A stretch of DNA of 64,000 nucleotides, taken from NCBI GenBank assembly GCA_007922305.1, contig ML677374.1, positions 7,053,619-7,117,618 of the forward strand, read 5' to 3'. Shown here piece by piece: positions 25,880-37,560 of this stretch (position 1 is the first letter of the stretch; every line of letters begins with the position of its first letter). Source of the DNA: Dermatemys mawii (Eukaryota > Chordata > Testudines > Dermatemydidae). The notes beneath the pieces were generated by a model. It did not search any database. It was not told the origin of the DNA and saw only the letters and a program-made list of their open reading frames with translations. The translations under genes and the position numbers were made by a program.

Positions 25880-26310
25880 GACCTTTTTCCCCTCCTAAAT
25901 CAAACTAGGCAAGAGTGATGGAGAGAAACTATCTACAGATTTAACTTCATGTACTCCAGTCGCAGATCCTGGCAAACTATTAGGAGAGTCAGTGTAGAGA
26001 TTCTAGTCTTGGCAAGAGGGAATACCCGCTCACAGCAAACTCCACTGCATCCCTGCTGGTGGCTAATGGTAGAGCTCTTAATTGAGACAAAGCTTTCAGC
26101 TGCTCAGTTGAAATGGTAGTTGCTAAGAGATGGCAGGCTCAGAATGTGGATGGGAACTTGATGGCTCTTTTTATTGATCAAGAATTCAACCTGGCTATGC
26201 ATCAGCTGTAGCCTAACAAGGCTCCTGGTCTAGATGATATCCACAATATTTCTTAGAACCCAGAGTCAATACTTTTGGCAAGTGTTTTACGAACCACATG
26301 GTAAAAATTT
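25880..26310 (+). mobile_element. Decayed non-LTR retroelement, linker and start of reverse transcriptase
   Basis: In plus frames interrupted by stops and shifts, the translation gives FNFMYSSRRSWQTIRR at 25940-25987. Further on comes ANGRAL near 26064, then (in the frame of 26176) DQEFNLAMHQL, a stop, and PNKAPGLDDIHNI at 26212-26250. The order SSRxxW, NGR, then KAPGxDxI is that of the stretch joining the endonuclease to the reverse transcriptase in Jockey-superfamily-like LINEs. KAPG is the conserved reverse transcriptase motif just before the palm. At least two stops and one frameshift make it inactive. It does not read like the CR1 of this genome. The family call is from memory of motif style and remains tentative. 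Confidence 0.55.
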
Positions 26311-27286
26311 CAGGCTGCTTTGATCATTCCTACTTACGGTGCAGTTTTCAGGGCCTAGGTTAAATCATCTCCCTGGAATCCCCTTTATAAATCCGGGGTA
26401 CATTCTGGACATATAAATGGTGGAGCGCTTTATAAAATTTCAGTGGAAAATTGTCACAACAAGCGTTCAATAATTTGATTACCATTCATTTCCATCTCAG
26501 GGTCCAGCATTTACTCTTCATGAATTTAGAGCGATAAAACACTTTGATTACCTTCCTTTCTGTTTATTGTAAATTCTGATCAAGAAACATTTCTATGTCA
26601 AATGTCTGCTAGTCTCACACTGCACTGATTCTGGGAATCAGGTAATCTTGTGTTCCACTAGTACGGATACAATATGAATCTAGTCGGCAGGAGGAAGGTC
26701 AGAAAGGTTCGATTCCTCCTCTCATTCTCAGAATATGCTTTCCACTCCAGGGTTGGAACTCAAGTATGGAACTGAAATACTAGATATATTATGAGCATTG
26801 CTGAAAACACCCATCCCAACACTACTCAGAAACAGAGAGATAGGTTCCAGTAGTCCTGTGACTGGGCGAAATGCCCCTCATAGAAATTATTGCCTGCGAC
26901 TGGGTCATGTAGTGTTCTCATCAGCATTCTGCACAACTGCCAGGCCATTCAATCAGAGAAAGAGGGAGGCATTCAAGGAAGGAGCAGAAGCTCGGTATGA
27001 TAAGGGCATTGGGGAAAATAGAAGGCCACTAACGCTCTAGCTTGAAATCCTTCGTATTTCTGAGAACAGCCTTTGAGTGAGCAAGGCCTGCCACCCCAGA
27101 ATTTGTTTTCCTTTTGTTGGGAGGGTACGAACTCATTAACCTCACTTTACTTCCTCTCACACCCCATTTTGAAGGCAGATTCAACGAGAGCTGGAGTAAT
27201 TAGTGCCTCTCACAGAGCGTGGCTCTATCTAAAGTACCTCTATGACCTCCATGGTTGTAGCATCTAAGCTGCTCACAATCTCTACT
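26311..27286. other. Intergenic, no gene seen
   Basis: May include the downstream continuation of the decayed LINE (frames remain broken and unrecognisable). No exon, RNA gene or bounded element found. Confidence 0.45.
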
Positions 27287-27480
27287 GTATTATTTTCATA
27301 AAACCCCTGTGACGTAGGGCAATGCTATTATCCCCCATTTTACAGATGGGGAACTGAAGCACAGCGATGCTAAGTGACTTGCCCAAAGTCACACAGGAAG
27401 GCTGTGGCAGAGCAAGGTCACAGGCAAGCCTGTGCCCCAACCATTCTTCCTCATTAAGATGCCAGTCTCCAGGGCCTGAG
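27287..27480 (-). repeat. MIR-type SINE, minus strand
   Basis: The complement core is clear: cccctgtgacgtagggcaat, then cccccattttacagatgggg, then gtgacttgcccaaagtcaca, then gctgtggcagagcaagg. Orientation is certain; the far edge is decayed. Confidence 0.85.
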
Positions 27481-28039
27481 GACAATACCACAGCTGATCA
27501 GCCCCAGAGGTGGAAGAGTGCCTAGAAGAAAGGGATAAAAAGTGGAAGTTCCAAGAGATCTGAAAATAGTAAATAACCCAGATGGAATGGGATGTTCTCC
27601 ACAGATTGGACTGGAATGCCATACTGAGCTCATCTCTAATTTTCAGGACCCATACAGTAGGAAGCTGGCTATTAGCGATCATATATGCTGGTTTCAATAT
27701 CAGTACAGTATGCACATCCCTGCCCTCTGATTTGCTTCTGCTCTTGGAACCCACTGTCTATATGCCCAAAACAAATACAGTGACCTCAGTTTTTTCGTCT
27801 AGTTAAAAAAAAAACAATAGGTAAACCTTGGGCCAAACCATCACCTGGAGTTCATGGGCACAAGTCAATTCACGCCAATGTGCACAAGCTGAAGATGTGG
27901 CCTGTAATCGCTAAACATACCAGCATCACAGCCACAACTGAGGGTGTTTCCTGGTACGTCATCAATAGCAGCATGGGCCTATCACACTCCTTGTGGTATA
28001 GCTATTAACTCGCAAACAAGGGGTGATTTCAGGCTATAT

Positions 28040-28245
28040 AAATAATAATACTTGGCCCCTAGGCCTGTTCGTCCATAGAGTTCAGAGCCCTTTATAAAGG
28101 TGGATAAGCATCATTATCCCCATGCTACAGATGGGGAAACTGAGGCATGGAAGCATGACATGGCTTTGCCAAAATCACTCTGCAAATAAGTGGACAAGAA
28201 CCCAAGTCTCCAGCCTTGCGTTCAGTCTATTGTACCTCAACTGCC
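28040..28245 (-). repeat. MIR-type SINE, minus strand
   Basis: taataatacttggcccctag, then catagagttcagagcccttt, then ttatccccatgctacagatg and ggggaaactgaggcatgg follow MIR complement order, ending near gttcagtctattgtacc. Confidence 0.8.
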
Positions 28246-29003
28246 TGCCTACATCTGGGGGCAGTAGACTTCCCCATTCATTTTAATAGAAGAGTTGGAT
28301 GCAACAAGCCTGGACCCCACGCTTCAAGCACCCCTTTCATGGGGGAAGAATTAGACAAGAGAGAGAAGCATGTCCTATCCGCTGACAGCTGCATAGCAAG
28401 CTGGCCCCTGAGCAAGTTTCCCTTCTCTCTTTGCTCTTCTGCTGGAGAAAGATCGCTCAGTGCATCTTTAATCTCCTCCCTCCCCCTCCTTCCCCTCTGT
28501 TACAGTTCAGTTTAAACGGTGATAGTCTTTCCTGCCAGGGAGGTGCACAGTGCGTAAACATCACTGCCCTGGAACAAATGGAGCGACAGAAGTAGAAGCC
28601 AATAGCATCAGAACATTATCAGCTGGAACAGATGGGCATGATGCTTCACCAAGGCATGGAGGGCTTGGGTGAATCAGAAAACATTAACCCCTTGGAGGCC
28701 AGAGCAGACCGCAGGGAGTGGTTTGTTTTAGCTTGGTGGGATTATAAAGGGCTGTCACTGGATTGCAGCCTGATCTGGCTCCAAAAGATGCAATAAAACC
28801 GAAGTAATGAGGTCAGCCCTTAAATGTCTTGGAGAGGGAGGAACTGAGACCAGGGCGTTCAAAGTCTCAGAGCAGACCTGGATACTGAGAGAGATTCAAA
28901 TGCAAAACAATTCAGGAGTGGTGGGCCGGTGGGTGGGTGTGTATGTGTGTGTGAAGGAAAAGCACATTTGACTCCATCCCCAAAAGCTGTGGTTCAATCT
29001 ATG
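28246..29003. other. Intergenic, no gene seen
   Basis: Apparently unique sequence with no exon. A (GT)n run lies at 28938-28952. A pyrimidine-rich stretch (ctcctccctccccctccttc, about 28471-28496) followed by an AG is not tied to any reading frame. Confidence 0.45.
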
Positions 29004-29119
29004 CTCTGAGCCCCATTTCAATTCCCTGAGTTTCTATTTCTAATATATAAATATAGGAATAAAATTCCTATATATATATTAGAAATAGGAACTCAGGGAA
29101 TTGAAATTGGGGTTCAGAG
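29004..29119. repeat. 116-bp near-perfect palindrome
   Basis: The left arm 29004-29060 (from ctctgagccccatttcaatt to tataggaat) and right arm 29064-29119 (from attcctatat to ttggggttcagag) are inverted copies differing at only a handful of bases, with a spacer of about 3 bases. An RNA from either strand would fold into a hairpin of about 56 bp. I cannot assign it to a transposon family, and no target duplication is clear. Confidence 0.85.
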
Positions 29120-29132
29120 GACATCTAATATG

Positions 29133-29133
<1 letters not shown>

Positions 29134-29163
<30 letters not shown>
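29134..29163. repeat. (TA)n microsatellite
   Basis: About 14 uninterrupted TA units directly beside the palindrome at 29004-29119; likely unstable in length. Confidence 0.9.
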
Positions 29164-29165
<2 letters not shown>

Positions 29166-30330
29166 CACAAATGCCCAGAGGCCCAGGATTGCGGTGGAGG
29201 TTATCCAAACTCACAGGAAGATATAGTCCCTCTCTAAACACCTTACACCAGAGGATTAATAGGAAACTATCTAGTGGTAATGTTACAGCTTCTAAAAGGA
29301 CAAGGATTGTTTATTTTCTTGTCACTGTGTTTAGTCGGTCTGTGCTTTTCCTGGCAATAAAAGGAGAGAGCTGCATTCGTTTCTGCACTGGGAAGTAAAA
29401 TTCAGCTGTCAGGGGCAGAGCAGCTACCAGGTTTTGAACTTGAGGTGGAAAGGTTTTCAGAGGGAGTATTCCAACTCTTCTGCTGAGAAGGTGACTTCCC
29501 TAGTGATGGGAGAACAGGGCCTGAGCCTCAGCTCCCTTACATCCGTTTCTCAGCGGTATCATTCTGCTTGCTTCAGTGGATGTACACCAACACAGGCAAG
29601 GGAGAATAACGCCCAAAGCCTCCCGCAGCCTCCCAGACACAATCCTGTCTTTGTGACTCACTCTTGAGGAAGTAATTCCTCCAGAACTAAGTAGCATTCT
29701 TATCCCAGCCATTATTTCTATTTCCCATACACAGCCTGATTGTTTATATCCAGCAGCTGATGTGAATTTATTGTAGGGCTGGCCAAAAGGCATTTTACTC
29801 ACAGAGTGCCAGGGCTCCATAGCAAGGATGTGCTATTTTGGTAACCTCAGAGCATACAACACATGTGCACAGAGACAAAGGACAGACTTATTATGAGGCA
29901 TACGTTAATTCTCAGTGGGGAGCTCAGAGTTCAGGTAAACAAACCCCATTTAGTGTGAGGGACTTGTTCTTATCCTTTATTTGCTAGATACACACAAAGC
30001 CACTGTATTATCATAAGCATGGTCTATGAGTCACTTAAATATAATTAAGCTAAAAACAATGTGCACCTGAATAGGTTGCCTGCCTGCTATCCTTTTTCAG
30101 CTGAATAGCTTTGAGGCAGGCCTCTTAGCTCAGTGCATGCCATATTGTCTGTTGAATTAAAAAAGAGCACAGACTTCCAGAAGAAAATTCCACCCCTGCG
30201 ATACTATAGCATCTGTGATCATTAAAGCTGAAATGTCTAACTCGTATTCCCTTCTCTTCATATGAGGCCAGATTTCAGAAAAGCTTTGCCTTCCACTTTC
30301 CACAACCATTTAACTGTTTAAACATGCAGA
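29164..30330. other. Intergenic, no gene seen
   Basis: No exon or bounded repeat was identified; open frames at 29171-29398 and 29434-29820 have no domain content. Confidence 0.5.
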
Positions 30331-30428
30331 TAGGTGCCGAGTAGAATTTTTAAAAGTCTAGGCACCTAATTCCTATTTCCATTTGATTTCAATGGGAGTT
30401 AGACATCTAGACATGTTTGAAAATTCCA
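30331..30428. repeat. Short palindromic MITE-like repeat
   Basis: ataggtgccgagtagaattt, tctaggcacctaattcctat and the right side gggagttagacatctagaca with gtttgaaaattcc form a loosely mirrored unit, likely the same family as 6469-6556. Confidence 0.5.
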
Positions 30429-30440
30429 GGAGGCAATACA

Positions 30441-30840
30441 AGAACATGATACAAGAACAAGGGGGCACCAAATAAAACTAATAGGTAGCAGGTTTAAAAC
30501 AAACACAAGAAAGTATTTTTTCACTCAACACACTGTCAATCTCTGGAGCTCCTTGCCAGAGGGTGTTGTGAAGGCCAATACTATAATGGGGTTCAAACAG
30601 GAGCTAGATGGACCTATCTTCCGTGAATCTATCAATGGCTATTAGCCAGGATGGGCAGAAAAGGTGTCCCTAGCCTCTGTTTGCCAGAAGCTGGGATTGG
30701 GTGATGGGGATGGACCACTTGATGATAACCTGTCTGTTCATTCCTTTTGGGGCACTTGCCATTGGCCACTGTCAGAGGACAGGATACTGGGCTTGATGGA
30801 CCTTTGGTCTGACCAGTATGGGGGTTCTTATGTTCTTATG
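30441..30840 (+). mobile_element. CR1 LINE 3' end, plus strand, with octamer tail
   Basis: About 400 bp of CR1-type 3' sequence: aacaagggggcaccaaataa, then tttttcactcaacacactgt, ggagctccttgccagagggt and gggcttgatggacctttggt. It ends in two copies of the tail octamer TTCTTATG (30825-30840). It is 5'-truncated and is the best CR1-type copy in the window. The 87-aa frame in it is non-functional. Confidence 0.9.
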
Positions 30841-33120
30841 AGGCACTTAAATCTCTTTGATAATCTACCAATAAATTTTCAAAAGCATTACTTATGCACA
30901 CAACAGGCAAATGGGCCTCAGCTCTGACCCGCAGGGACCACCTCTAAGGATGGATAGATGAGAAGGTCATGGTGATCTCCTCCTGCCTAATACAAGCCAT
31001 AGAATTTCTTTGAATTAATTCCTCCTTCCAGTTCAATAGCTGTGATTGAATTACAGTATGTGAAGACGGTGGGGATGGGGATTTCTGTCTCCAGGCCTAT
31101 TTCAGTTCTGCTGAAGCAGTCGTCTCTAGCAATGTGGTCACGGTCACTTTTCCCTTTCAACCAGACTGCAGTTCGTCAGCTCATTTCAAATGGGAACAAC
31201 TTCAGTCACTAGGCTACTATCCTACGAGGACGGATTACGTGGCTGAAGTCAGTGGCAGTTGAGGGAACCCAGTACCTTGCAGCCCCTGCCCCAAACCACT
31301 TGCATTCCAAACAGCTGAGATAAAACAAATGGATTAAACAAGCAAGTGGATGAGAGATGGAGGCATATTTACGGGATGGATTGCTTCCAAAGGAGCAATT
31401 ATTGGAATCCCTGTTAACTTTCCTACATGGCTATGGAAGATGTTTTCCTTGGACTTGGATGATGATTTAGAAGAACGATGATTCATTCCAAAATGAAACA
31501 TGTAACAGGAGGAGCAAGGGACGGTGAAGGACTTTGTGTTGGGCGCTCCTTGGCAGGAAGGAGAGCAGCTGCAGCAGGGAGCCTCCAACAGGATGAGGTT
31601 CTGTAAAGAGGAGAAATGCTCATCCGACCCGATCCAAAGTCCGGTGAAAGCTGATGAGAGTTTTTCCACTGATTTCACTGGGCTTTAGATCAGGCCCTTT
31701 GCCCTTATGAGATGAAGAAAACCCAGTCCCACTCTGGGACAGATCCAGCGGTCTATGTGGACAGATGCATTCCAAATATTTTCTTCCACGTAGATTCTTC
31801 ACTGACTGCTAAGCCTCTATTGTGCTATTATTTCAAAGGGAAATCTCATCGACTGACGGTCAACAAAAGAAAGGCCCCATTTCCCTTCAGAACTAAACTG
31901 CAGCCCTTGGAAATCTGCAAGCGCTCTGGCCAGAGCAGTGGTCACGTTACACTGTCTAATATGCTCTGCGGACTACGACTGTCAGTCTGCAGGAAAGCAA
32001 ACGCCGTGCAAAACAGCAGCACCTGCAGGACTGCTGGGAACAAAGAAACACAGGTGCCACATAAACAAGAGAGTTTATGAAATTGCTGGAAATGTGAGCT
32101 TTGTGCAAAACAACAGCACTTACAGTTCAGCAGTAAATGCAGGGGCTGGGTAAGCAGCTGCCCGTATAGAACTCCAAGCAATTCCTGCAAAAGGTCTGCA
32201 GTTTAAATGGGGCAGGGAGGCTCTTAGATTTCCACCACTGGCCTCCCCCAAGCTCTGGAGTAGAAGCCACTCCATAAGAATACTGTGGGGAAAAGCTGCA
32301 TTAGAATCAATAGCCTCATGAATAGGTAAAGAGAATACTCCTCTGTCATCGAGCAAACAGTTCCTTCAAAGAATAATAATACAGCTCAGGATGTTTAACC
32401 TTTAATAACAGCCTGCATGGCTGATTAACGTTTTCCGAGCTAATCAAACACTTTGGGAGTTAGCTAGCGTAGCAGTGCTTTAATCTGAAAGCAGTGAAGC
32501 ACTCTGCCCCTCAGCCAAGGGAGCTGAGAGGTGTATGTAGCACATTTGCTGCTGGCTTGGGACTCACTCTCAGGCTGTGAAAGGGAAGGAAAAGCAAGTG
32601 ACGAGGAAGTGCCTTCCTGTGGTGGGGAATAAGATTGCAATCAGTATAGACTCAATAACTTTCCCTTCTAGAGAGTACAGAGGGGGCTCCTTGTAGCTGC
32701 ACAAGGGGAGGCCATGGCTGCACAGCTTCACTGTGGGACGGAGCAGAACAGGAGTGTCCGGCCAGCCTGAAAGCACTAAAAAAAGTAACACAGCCAGGAA
32801 GGAAATGAGGGGAGAACATTTAAATTTCTGTCCTTGCGGATAAAGGAGAATCATTTCAGCCTAGACCAGGGAATTCCTAGAGAGAAGCCAGGGCATCTGA
32901 AAAAAACATGAGCCAGTTCCCCTCCCCTGATCCTAACTGGCTTCTTTCCTCCCCACACCCTCAGGCTGTGTGTTTGTGGATATGGGAGATAAGAGAGGTC
33001 CACCGTGTGTTATGTGCTCCTGATCCGATTGCTGCTCTCACATCATGCTGGAAGCTGGAGCTCACTCTCACAGCAAGAGCCAGAGGAAAGCACACTAAGC
33101 TTCACTTTCAGGCTTCAGTT
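30841..33120. other. Intergenic, mostly unique sequence, no gene seen
   Basis: No exon found. A short repeat scrap (ggtgaaagctgatgagagtt to cactgggctttagatcaggc) lies at 31644-31695. Around 32400-32500 there are homeodomain-like TAAT/ATTA words (tgattaacg, gctaatcaaac), so it could be a conserved element, but I cannot test that. A short direct repeat (tgcaaaacarcagcac) occurs near 32007 and 32104. Confidence 0.45.
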
Positions 33121-33215
33121 TCAGGGTGAATTACACCAGTGTAAATAAGGAATAACTCCCCTAATTTCAGTGCGTTCCACTGGGTTTGCACCAGTATAAT
33201 TCAGAGCAGAACTGA
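33121..33215. repeat. Short MITE-like repeat
   Basis: gggtgaattacaccagtgta at the left is mirrored by gcaccagtataattcagagc at the right, a palindromic non-coding unit. Confidence 0.55.
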
Positions 33216-33540
33216 GTCCTCAGAAGGGAGTTTTTGCAGGGGGGTTAATATTCTCTTTTTAATCCTCAGACAGGTAACACTGTGGAATACATAGGTAGGA
33301 GGTGGGGAAGCGAGTCTGCAAGAGCAGTCAGGAGCATGTGGTGTAAGATGGAGGGAGGTTGGGGGGGAAGGTTTCATTTGAGAGCAGAAAAGGGCAGAGA
33401 TGATGCCCCTGTTCCGCTGGGGCCTGCAGAGAAGCCAATGAGAAATCTGTCCTTTATCCACAAGGTTCTAGCTAAGACCAGGCTTGGCGGAATTCAATTT
33501 TTTTATATAATTTTGACAGATAATATAAATGTTTGTATCT

Positions 33541-33605
33541 ATTTAAATGTTCAGGGTTGCTTGAAATCATTTAAGCATTTTCATCAATTTAAATGTTCAG
33601 GGTTG
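33541..33605. repeat. Direct repeat of a 19-bp word
   Basis: atttaaatgttcagggttg occurs at 33541-33559 and again at 33587-33605, 46 bp apart. No other copy is seen nearby, so this is a local duplication or the edges of an unrecognised element. Confidence 0.85.
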
Positions 33606-34170
33606 TGGTCAATTATTTTTGGTGGGGGCAGACAACAGTGATTTAATGAGAGCAGACATTAAGATTCAAAAAGTTAACCCTTTGTAACCATTAATGTACA
33701 GCTTGTCAAAATCACATGTCAAAATATACAAAGTAAATATCCTTAAATCAAACTCTAGTAAGTTCTCAAGCAGCATTTGCCTTACTTTGCCTGTCTATAC
33801 ATTTCTATTTTCATCTATGGAAATATGTTTTCATCGGTTTGTGTGTGTACAATGAAATTGATGTTTACTGACATTTATGGACAAAAAACTCATCTTTCCA
33901 AGCCTCTATAAGTCTATAAGATACACGAGGATAAATGCACACATTCTCACACACAACTGAGTGCCACATTGTAGCTTAGCAAGCAAAAGCATCCTTTCTT
34001 TGGAACAAAAACTGGCAAAACTGCTTCAGCCAAAATGGAATTCCCAGTTCCCTCCCCCTCCCACAGAAAGAAAAGAAAAGTCTGCCTGAGACATATTTTT
34101 GAACAGCACCCACAATATTCAATGTCTATCTCTCTGGCCTCTTTAAAAAAGAGATGTGTGATGAAGCACT
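33606..34170. other. Intergenic, no gene seen
   Basis: AT-rich with no exon. The opposed open frames of about 115 aa at 33947-34382 share the same bases and show no domain. Confidence 0.5.
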
Positions 34171-34380
34171 CTGCATGGAGACAGTCAGAGCTCCTGGGTA
34201 CTAGGGTGCAGTATGGTACTATTAGGGTATTAGTAAGTATGGTGCAGAAGTGCCTGTGTACTATGGAGGAGCAGGGTACTGTGGTACTAGGTTGCATGGT
34301 ATTAGGGTATTATAGTGCAGTATGGTACTACAGTACAACACCCTCCAGGGAGGCAGTCAGAGTGCCATGGTACTATGCCT
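34171..34380. repeat. Degenerate minisatellite (tatggtactattagggtatta-like units)
   Basis: Variants of a unit with cores tatggtact and agggtatta recur: gcagtatggtactattaggg, taagtatggtgcagaagtgc, gtgtactatggaggagcagg, tgcatggtattagggtatta, gcagtatggtactacagtac. The array is flanked by near-copies of the word cagtcagag (34181-34189 and 34348-34356). It is non-coding and the unit length is irregular. Confidence 0.7.
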
Positions 34381-34572
34381 GACTGCCACAGATATTTTCT
34401 GTTTCATGGATGTGGCTAATGTAACCTGCTCAAGATAAAGAGAAAGCTAGTGTCAAAGCCAGCTGTTCCTCACTCCTTAGCATACTCCTTGGGATACAGC
34501 AAGCCTCTTCAGATCCTTTTTACACTGGCTATCAGCTGATCTGTGACATAGCTGCACTCTGGAACATGAAGA

Positions 34573-34680
34573 CAGGCCTGATTCTCAGTTATGCCAATTA
34601 CACCACTCTGGCAGTGTGCCTTAAACTGACGCGCCTTTACATAGCTAGAAGCAGTCTTAGTGTAAATAAAAATCAGGCCC
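34573..34680. repeat. Short MITE-like repeat
   Basis: ggcctgattctcagttatgc at the left is answered by taaataaaaatcaggccc at the right, with ccaattacaccactctggca inside. Same family style as 19673-19773. Confidence 0.65.
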
Positions 34681-35389
34681 AATGCCTCTGTAACTGATCA
34701 TGCGTTTTTTTCATTGATGCCCGCGTCTGAGACAGTGCAGGTAACTATGGTATTTGTTTTCTTGCACTGTCCCCCAACTGACCTCAGCAATGAATGGCTG
34801 GTATTGTAACACTGGGAGCTCTGTGGCCTCTAATGAGTACCAACTCCCTAATCTCACTGAATTATGTATGAGTATTTGGGAGTAACACTCCTTGGAATCA
34901 TGTTACTTAGGATCTCAGGTCATATACATTGCAGTTACAATTGAATAATATGGGCCATGTGGCATCTTGCCATCTAAAATATTCATTAAGGGCATAAGTG
35001 ACATGTAATATGTTATTGCTCCTGAATGTTTAAATCCTATCCAGTGACATCTGCACTAAAGATCTCCCTTAATGGGTAACCTCTTCTCATACGGGGCCAC
35101 TCCCAGGGATCCTCCAAATGTACTGGATTACAATTCTGCCCCACTTTTATTTAAGCCTGGGGAAGGCCTCCATGAAAGAAGTGATTTTTGTTGGTCCCTT
35201 GAATGACCACTGAAGAAAAATGGTGTGTATTCATCACACGCTTTCACTCTGCTTTCCAGCCAGCCCTTTCCAATAACACCCAGTATTTTATAAACACAAC
35301 AGCCATAATATTGCACATTCCTTCCCAGCAGTTTTCAGTTCACTTGGCTACATTTCCAAGTCTCTGAGGCAGTTTTAATATTAATCATT
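34681..35389. other. Intergenic, no gene seen
   Basis: No exon or clear repeat boundary recognised. Confidence 0.45.
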
Positions 35390-35520
35390 ATTATTACCAC
35401 CATATATATTGCAATAGCATCTAGCAGCCCCAAGCAAGATTGGCATTCCATCATGTCAGGTGCTGTACAAATACAAATATAGTCCCTGGCCCAAAGAACT
35501 TCCAGTCTAAGAACTTGTCT
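35390..35520. repeat. Ancient interspersed repeat fragment
   Basis: ttgcaatagcatctagcagc, then ccatcatgtcaggtgctgta, then agtccctggcccaaagaact and tccagtctaag follow a word order I know from a common amniote repeat. The family name is uncertain. Confidence 0.55.
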
Positions 35521-35640
35521 ACCTATGAAAGTTATTCCATATTAAAGTAGGGTGTGACTTTAATAGCTATTCCAGAATAACTCCACGTGTTCTAGAATAA
35601 GAGTGCTTTTTGCCAATTCAGGTTAAGCTATGTCTCTTGA
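35521..35640. mobile_element. Partial hAT-like MITE
   Basis: aacttgtctacctatgaaag has the terminal word (ttgtctac) of short DNA transposons elsewhere in the window (3969, 37380). The matching right end is missing or diverged, and the element abuts the older repeat at 35390-35520. Confidence 0.4.
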
Positions 35641-37282
35641 GTCCCAGTCCAGCACTCTATCAATTAGATCACACTATTAACTATTATTATATATCAATTT
35701 ATATCACCTTTCAAAAGCCTCAAGGCACTTTCTATAACAAACTACGCACATATACAGGGATCACCTCATTCACTGCTGAAATACCTTTGGGGTGGCATAT
35801 TACAGCTATTTAACCACACTCAGAAACTAGCCAGCTGTTTAGAACAGGACTTGAAAAGGGCTTCCATATCCAGTTAAGAGTGCAGAGGGAATTTAGAGAG
35901 GCCTAATGTAATTTCCAAAAACTAGAGCAAGGACCATGAGATTAACACAGCAACCCCTAGGCTCCCAGGGGAGCCTTTACTGACCATAAATGGTCAAGGC
36001 TTCAGTTTTATATCTCATCGTAATGACAGAATCCCCATCTCACTGCAATCCAGGCCCTTCCTGGATGTCTCCCATTCAGACGCTTCACCTTCCTAACAAT
36101 GTTCAGTGTGTGCAATCTGACAGGATCAGAACACAAGATGGTGTGCCCGGCACGTCATAACACTGCTGGGATAAAGCCAGTCACCGGCCAGCTCCCTACC
36201 ATCATAGGCATGATAATAGAGAGGTTTGATATCTTTTCTCAGGCCTTAAATCGGAGGAGTTGCTGCTGAGTGATATAAATATGAAGGTGCGTTCATGGAG
36301 TCAAACCCAGCATCTCTTCTCCAGCTACTGTCTATGCTGACCACTTTTCCCCTTTCAGCAGGGCTCCTTTGTTCTGTCTCAGATCTGGCAGCTCTTTGAT
36401 GTTGTTACTAGCAACACCTCAAAGGGGAAAAATATATGTGTGGGTTTGCACCGGCATGTGAGGTTTGAAATGTGGGTCTTATTTGTGTCTCCAACAACAC
36501 TGCTATGGCTTGTGTGAACAAGAACTGAATTACTGGCTGTTCTGCTAGGAGATTATGAGCACTTTCACTGACAAATCAGAATGGGAGAAGGGGTTGTTGA
36601 ATACCAGATACATGTAATATGTCAGAACTTTTGTAGTGCCCCTCTGCATATCAATGGAGCTGCTATGCAGAGTCATGGCTGGTGTTCTCTTTTCTAAATA
36701 GCTAGGGAACAAAACTAATCCTATTTCTCTTAAGAAATATTTCCTATTATGACAGGGCGAGAATTCACAGCACCAGGTTCTGCAGTGTAGTGCACCTGCT
36801 TTGTACCACATCACCAGTGCAATCTAGCCCTAAAGTTGTTGCATATGGCCCTGGGAGAATCGTCTCAGTGGAAGGGACTTCCTCTATCGATGTAGAGGCT
36901 TCTATGCCAACACACACACACACCACGACTGGCAGAGCGGGCATGCCCGGAGGCAAGGTGATGTGACTCCAATGTCCCTTTGTTGCACCAATCGTCAGCT
37001 GAGATTTTGGCACCTCAAGGCTGCTAGCAGCTAGTGAAAGTTAAAACACAGCTGAGGCTGCTCTAGCTTAACACAAGAGGGCTGGTTCTGCAGCAGCCCA
37101 AGATTCAGAGAGTCTTTACATCACCTTTGCACATTTCCCTTCAATCTGTGCTGAATGCAGGTCAACCAGACCTAAAACCTGGCATAGAGCATGTTTCCAT
37201 AGGCCTAATGATAACACTTTGTCCCTTCAAAGTGTAACATTGTTTATCAAAAGACAAGAAAGCATTTACAAGAGTGGGTAGG
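35641..37282. other. Intergenic, no gene seen
   Basis: No exon, RNA gene or bounded transposon. A short AC run lies at 36911-36923. Confidence 0.45.
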
Positions 37283-37368
37283 TATTATTATAATTGATTT
37301 ACAGGTATGGTAATTAGACACCAACAACTAGGTGACTTACCCAAGGTCAAACGGTGAGTCAGTGGCAC
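37283..37368 (-). repeat. MIR-type SINE fragment, minus strand
   Basis: tattattataattgatttac, then gtgacttacccaaggtcaaa and gtgagtcagtggca follow the MIR complement. Truncated by the MITE-like sequence to its right. Confidence 0.6.
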
Positions 37369-37371
37369 TGC

Positions 37372-37560
37372 TAGGTTTTGTCTACATTAGAAAGGATATA
37401 GCTGTATGGGCAAACCCTCCTAGTACAGATACAGCTTATATGGCAAGTGACTGCTGTTGCCCATACAGTTTATACCAGTTCTTCTAATGAAATAAATGAC
37501 TTTTTTGCTGGTATAACTATCTACCAGGGCTTTTGCAAGCATGGCTACTGTGGTTAGGGG
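37372..37560. mobile_element. Short hAT-like MITE inserted in a MIR
   Basis: The left end aggttttgtctacattagaa has the terminal motif of this class. The interior has mirrored words (tagctgtatgggcaa against ttgcccatacagttta). The right end, near gcaagcatggctactg, is not clearly defined. Confidence 0.45.

Noticed and set aside
29004..29119. Calling the palindrome a microRNA precursor
   Set aside because: Near-perfect pairing over about 56 bp is longer and cleaner than usual microRNA hairpins, and there is no evidence of transcription, so it is listed as a repeat only.
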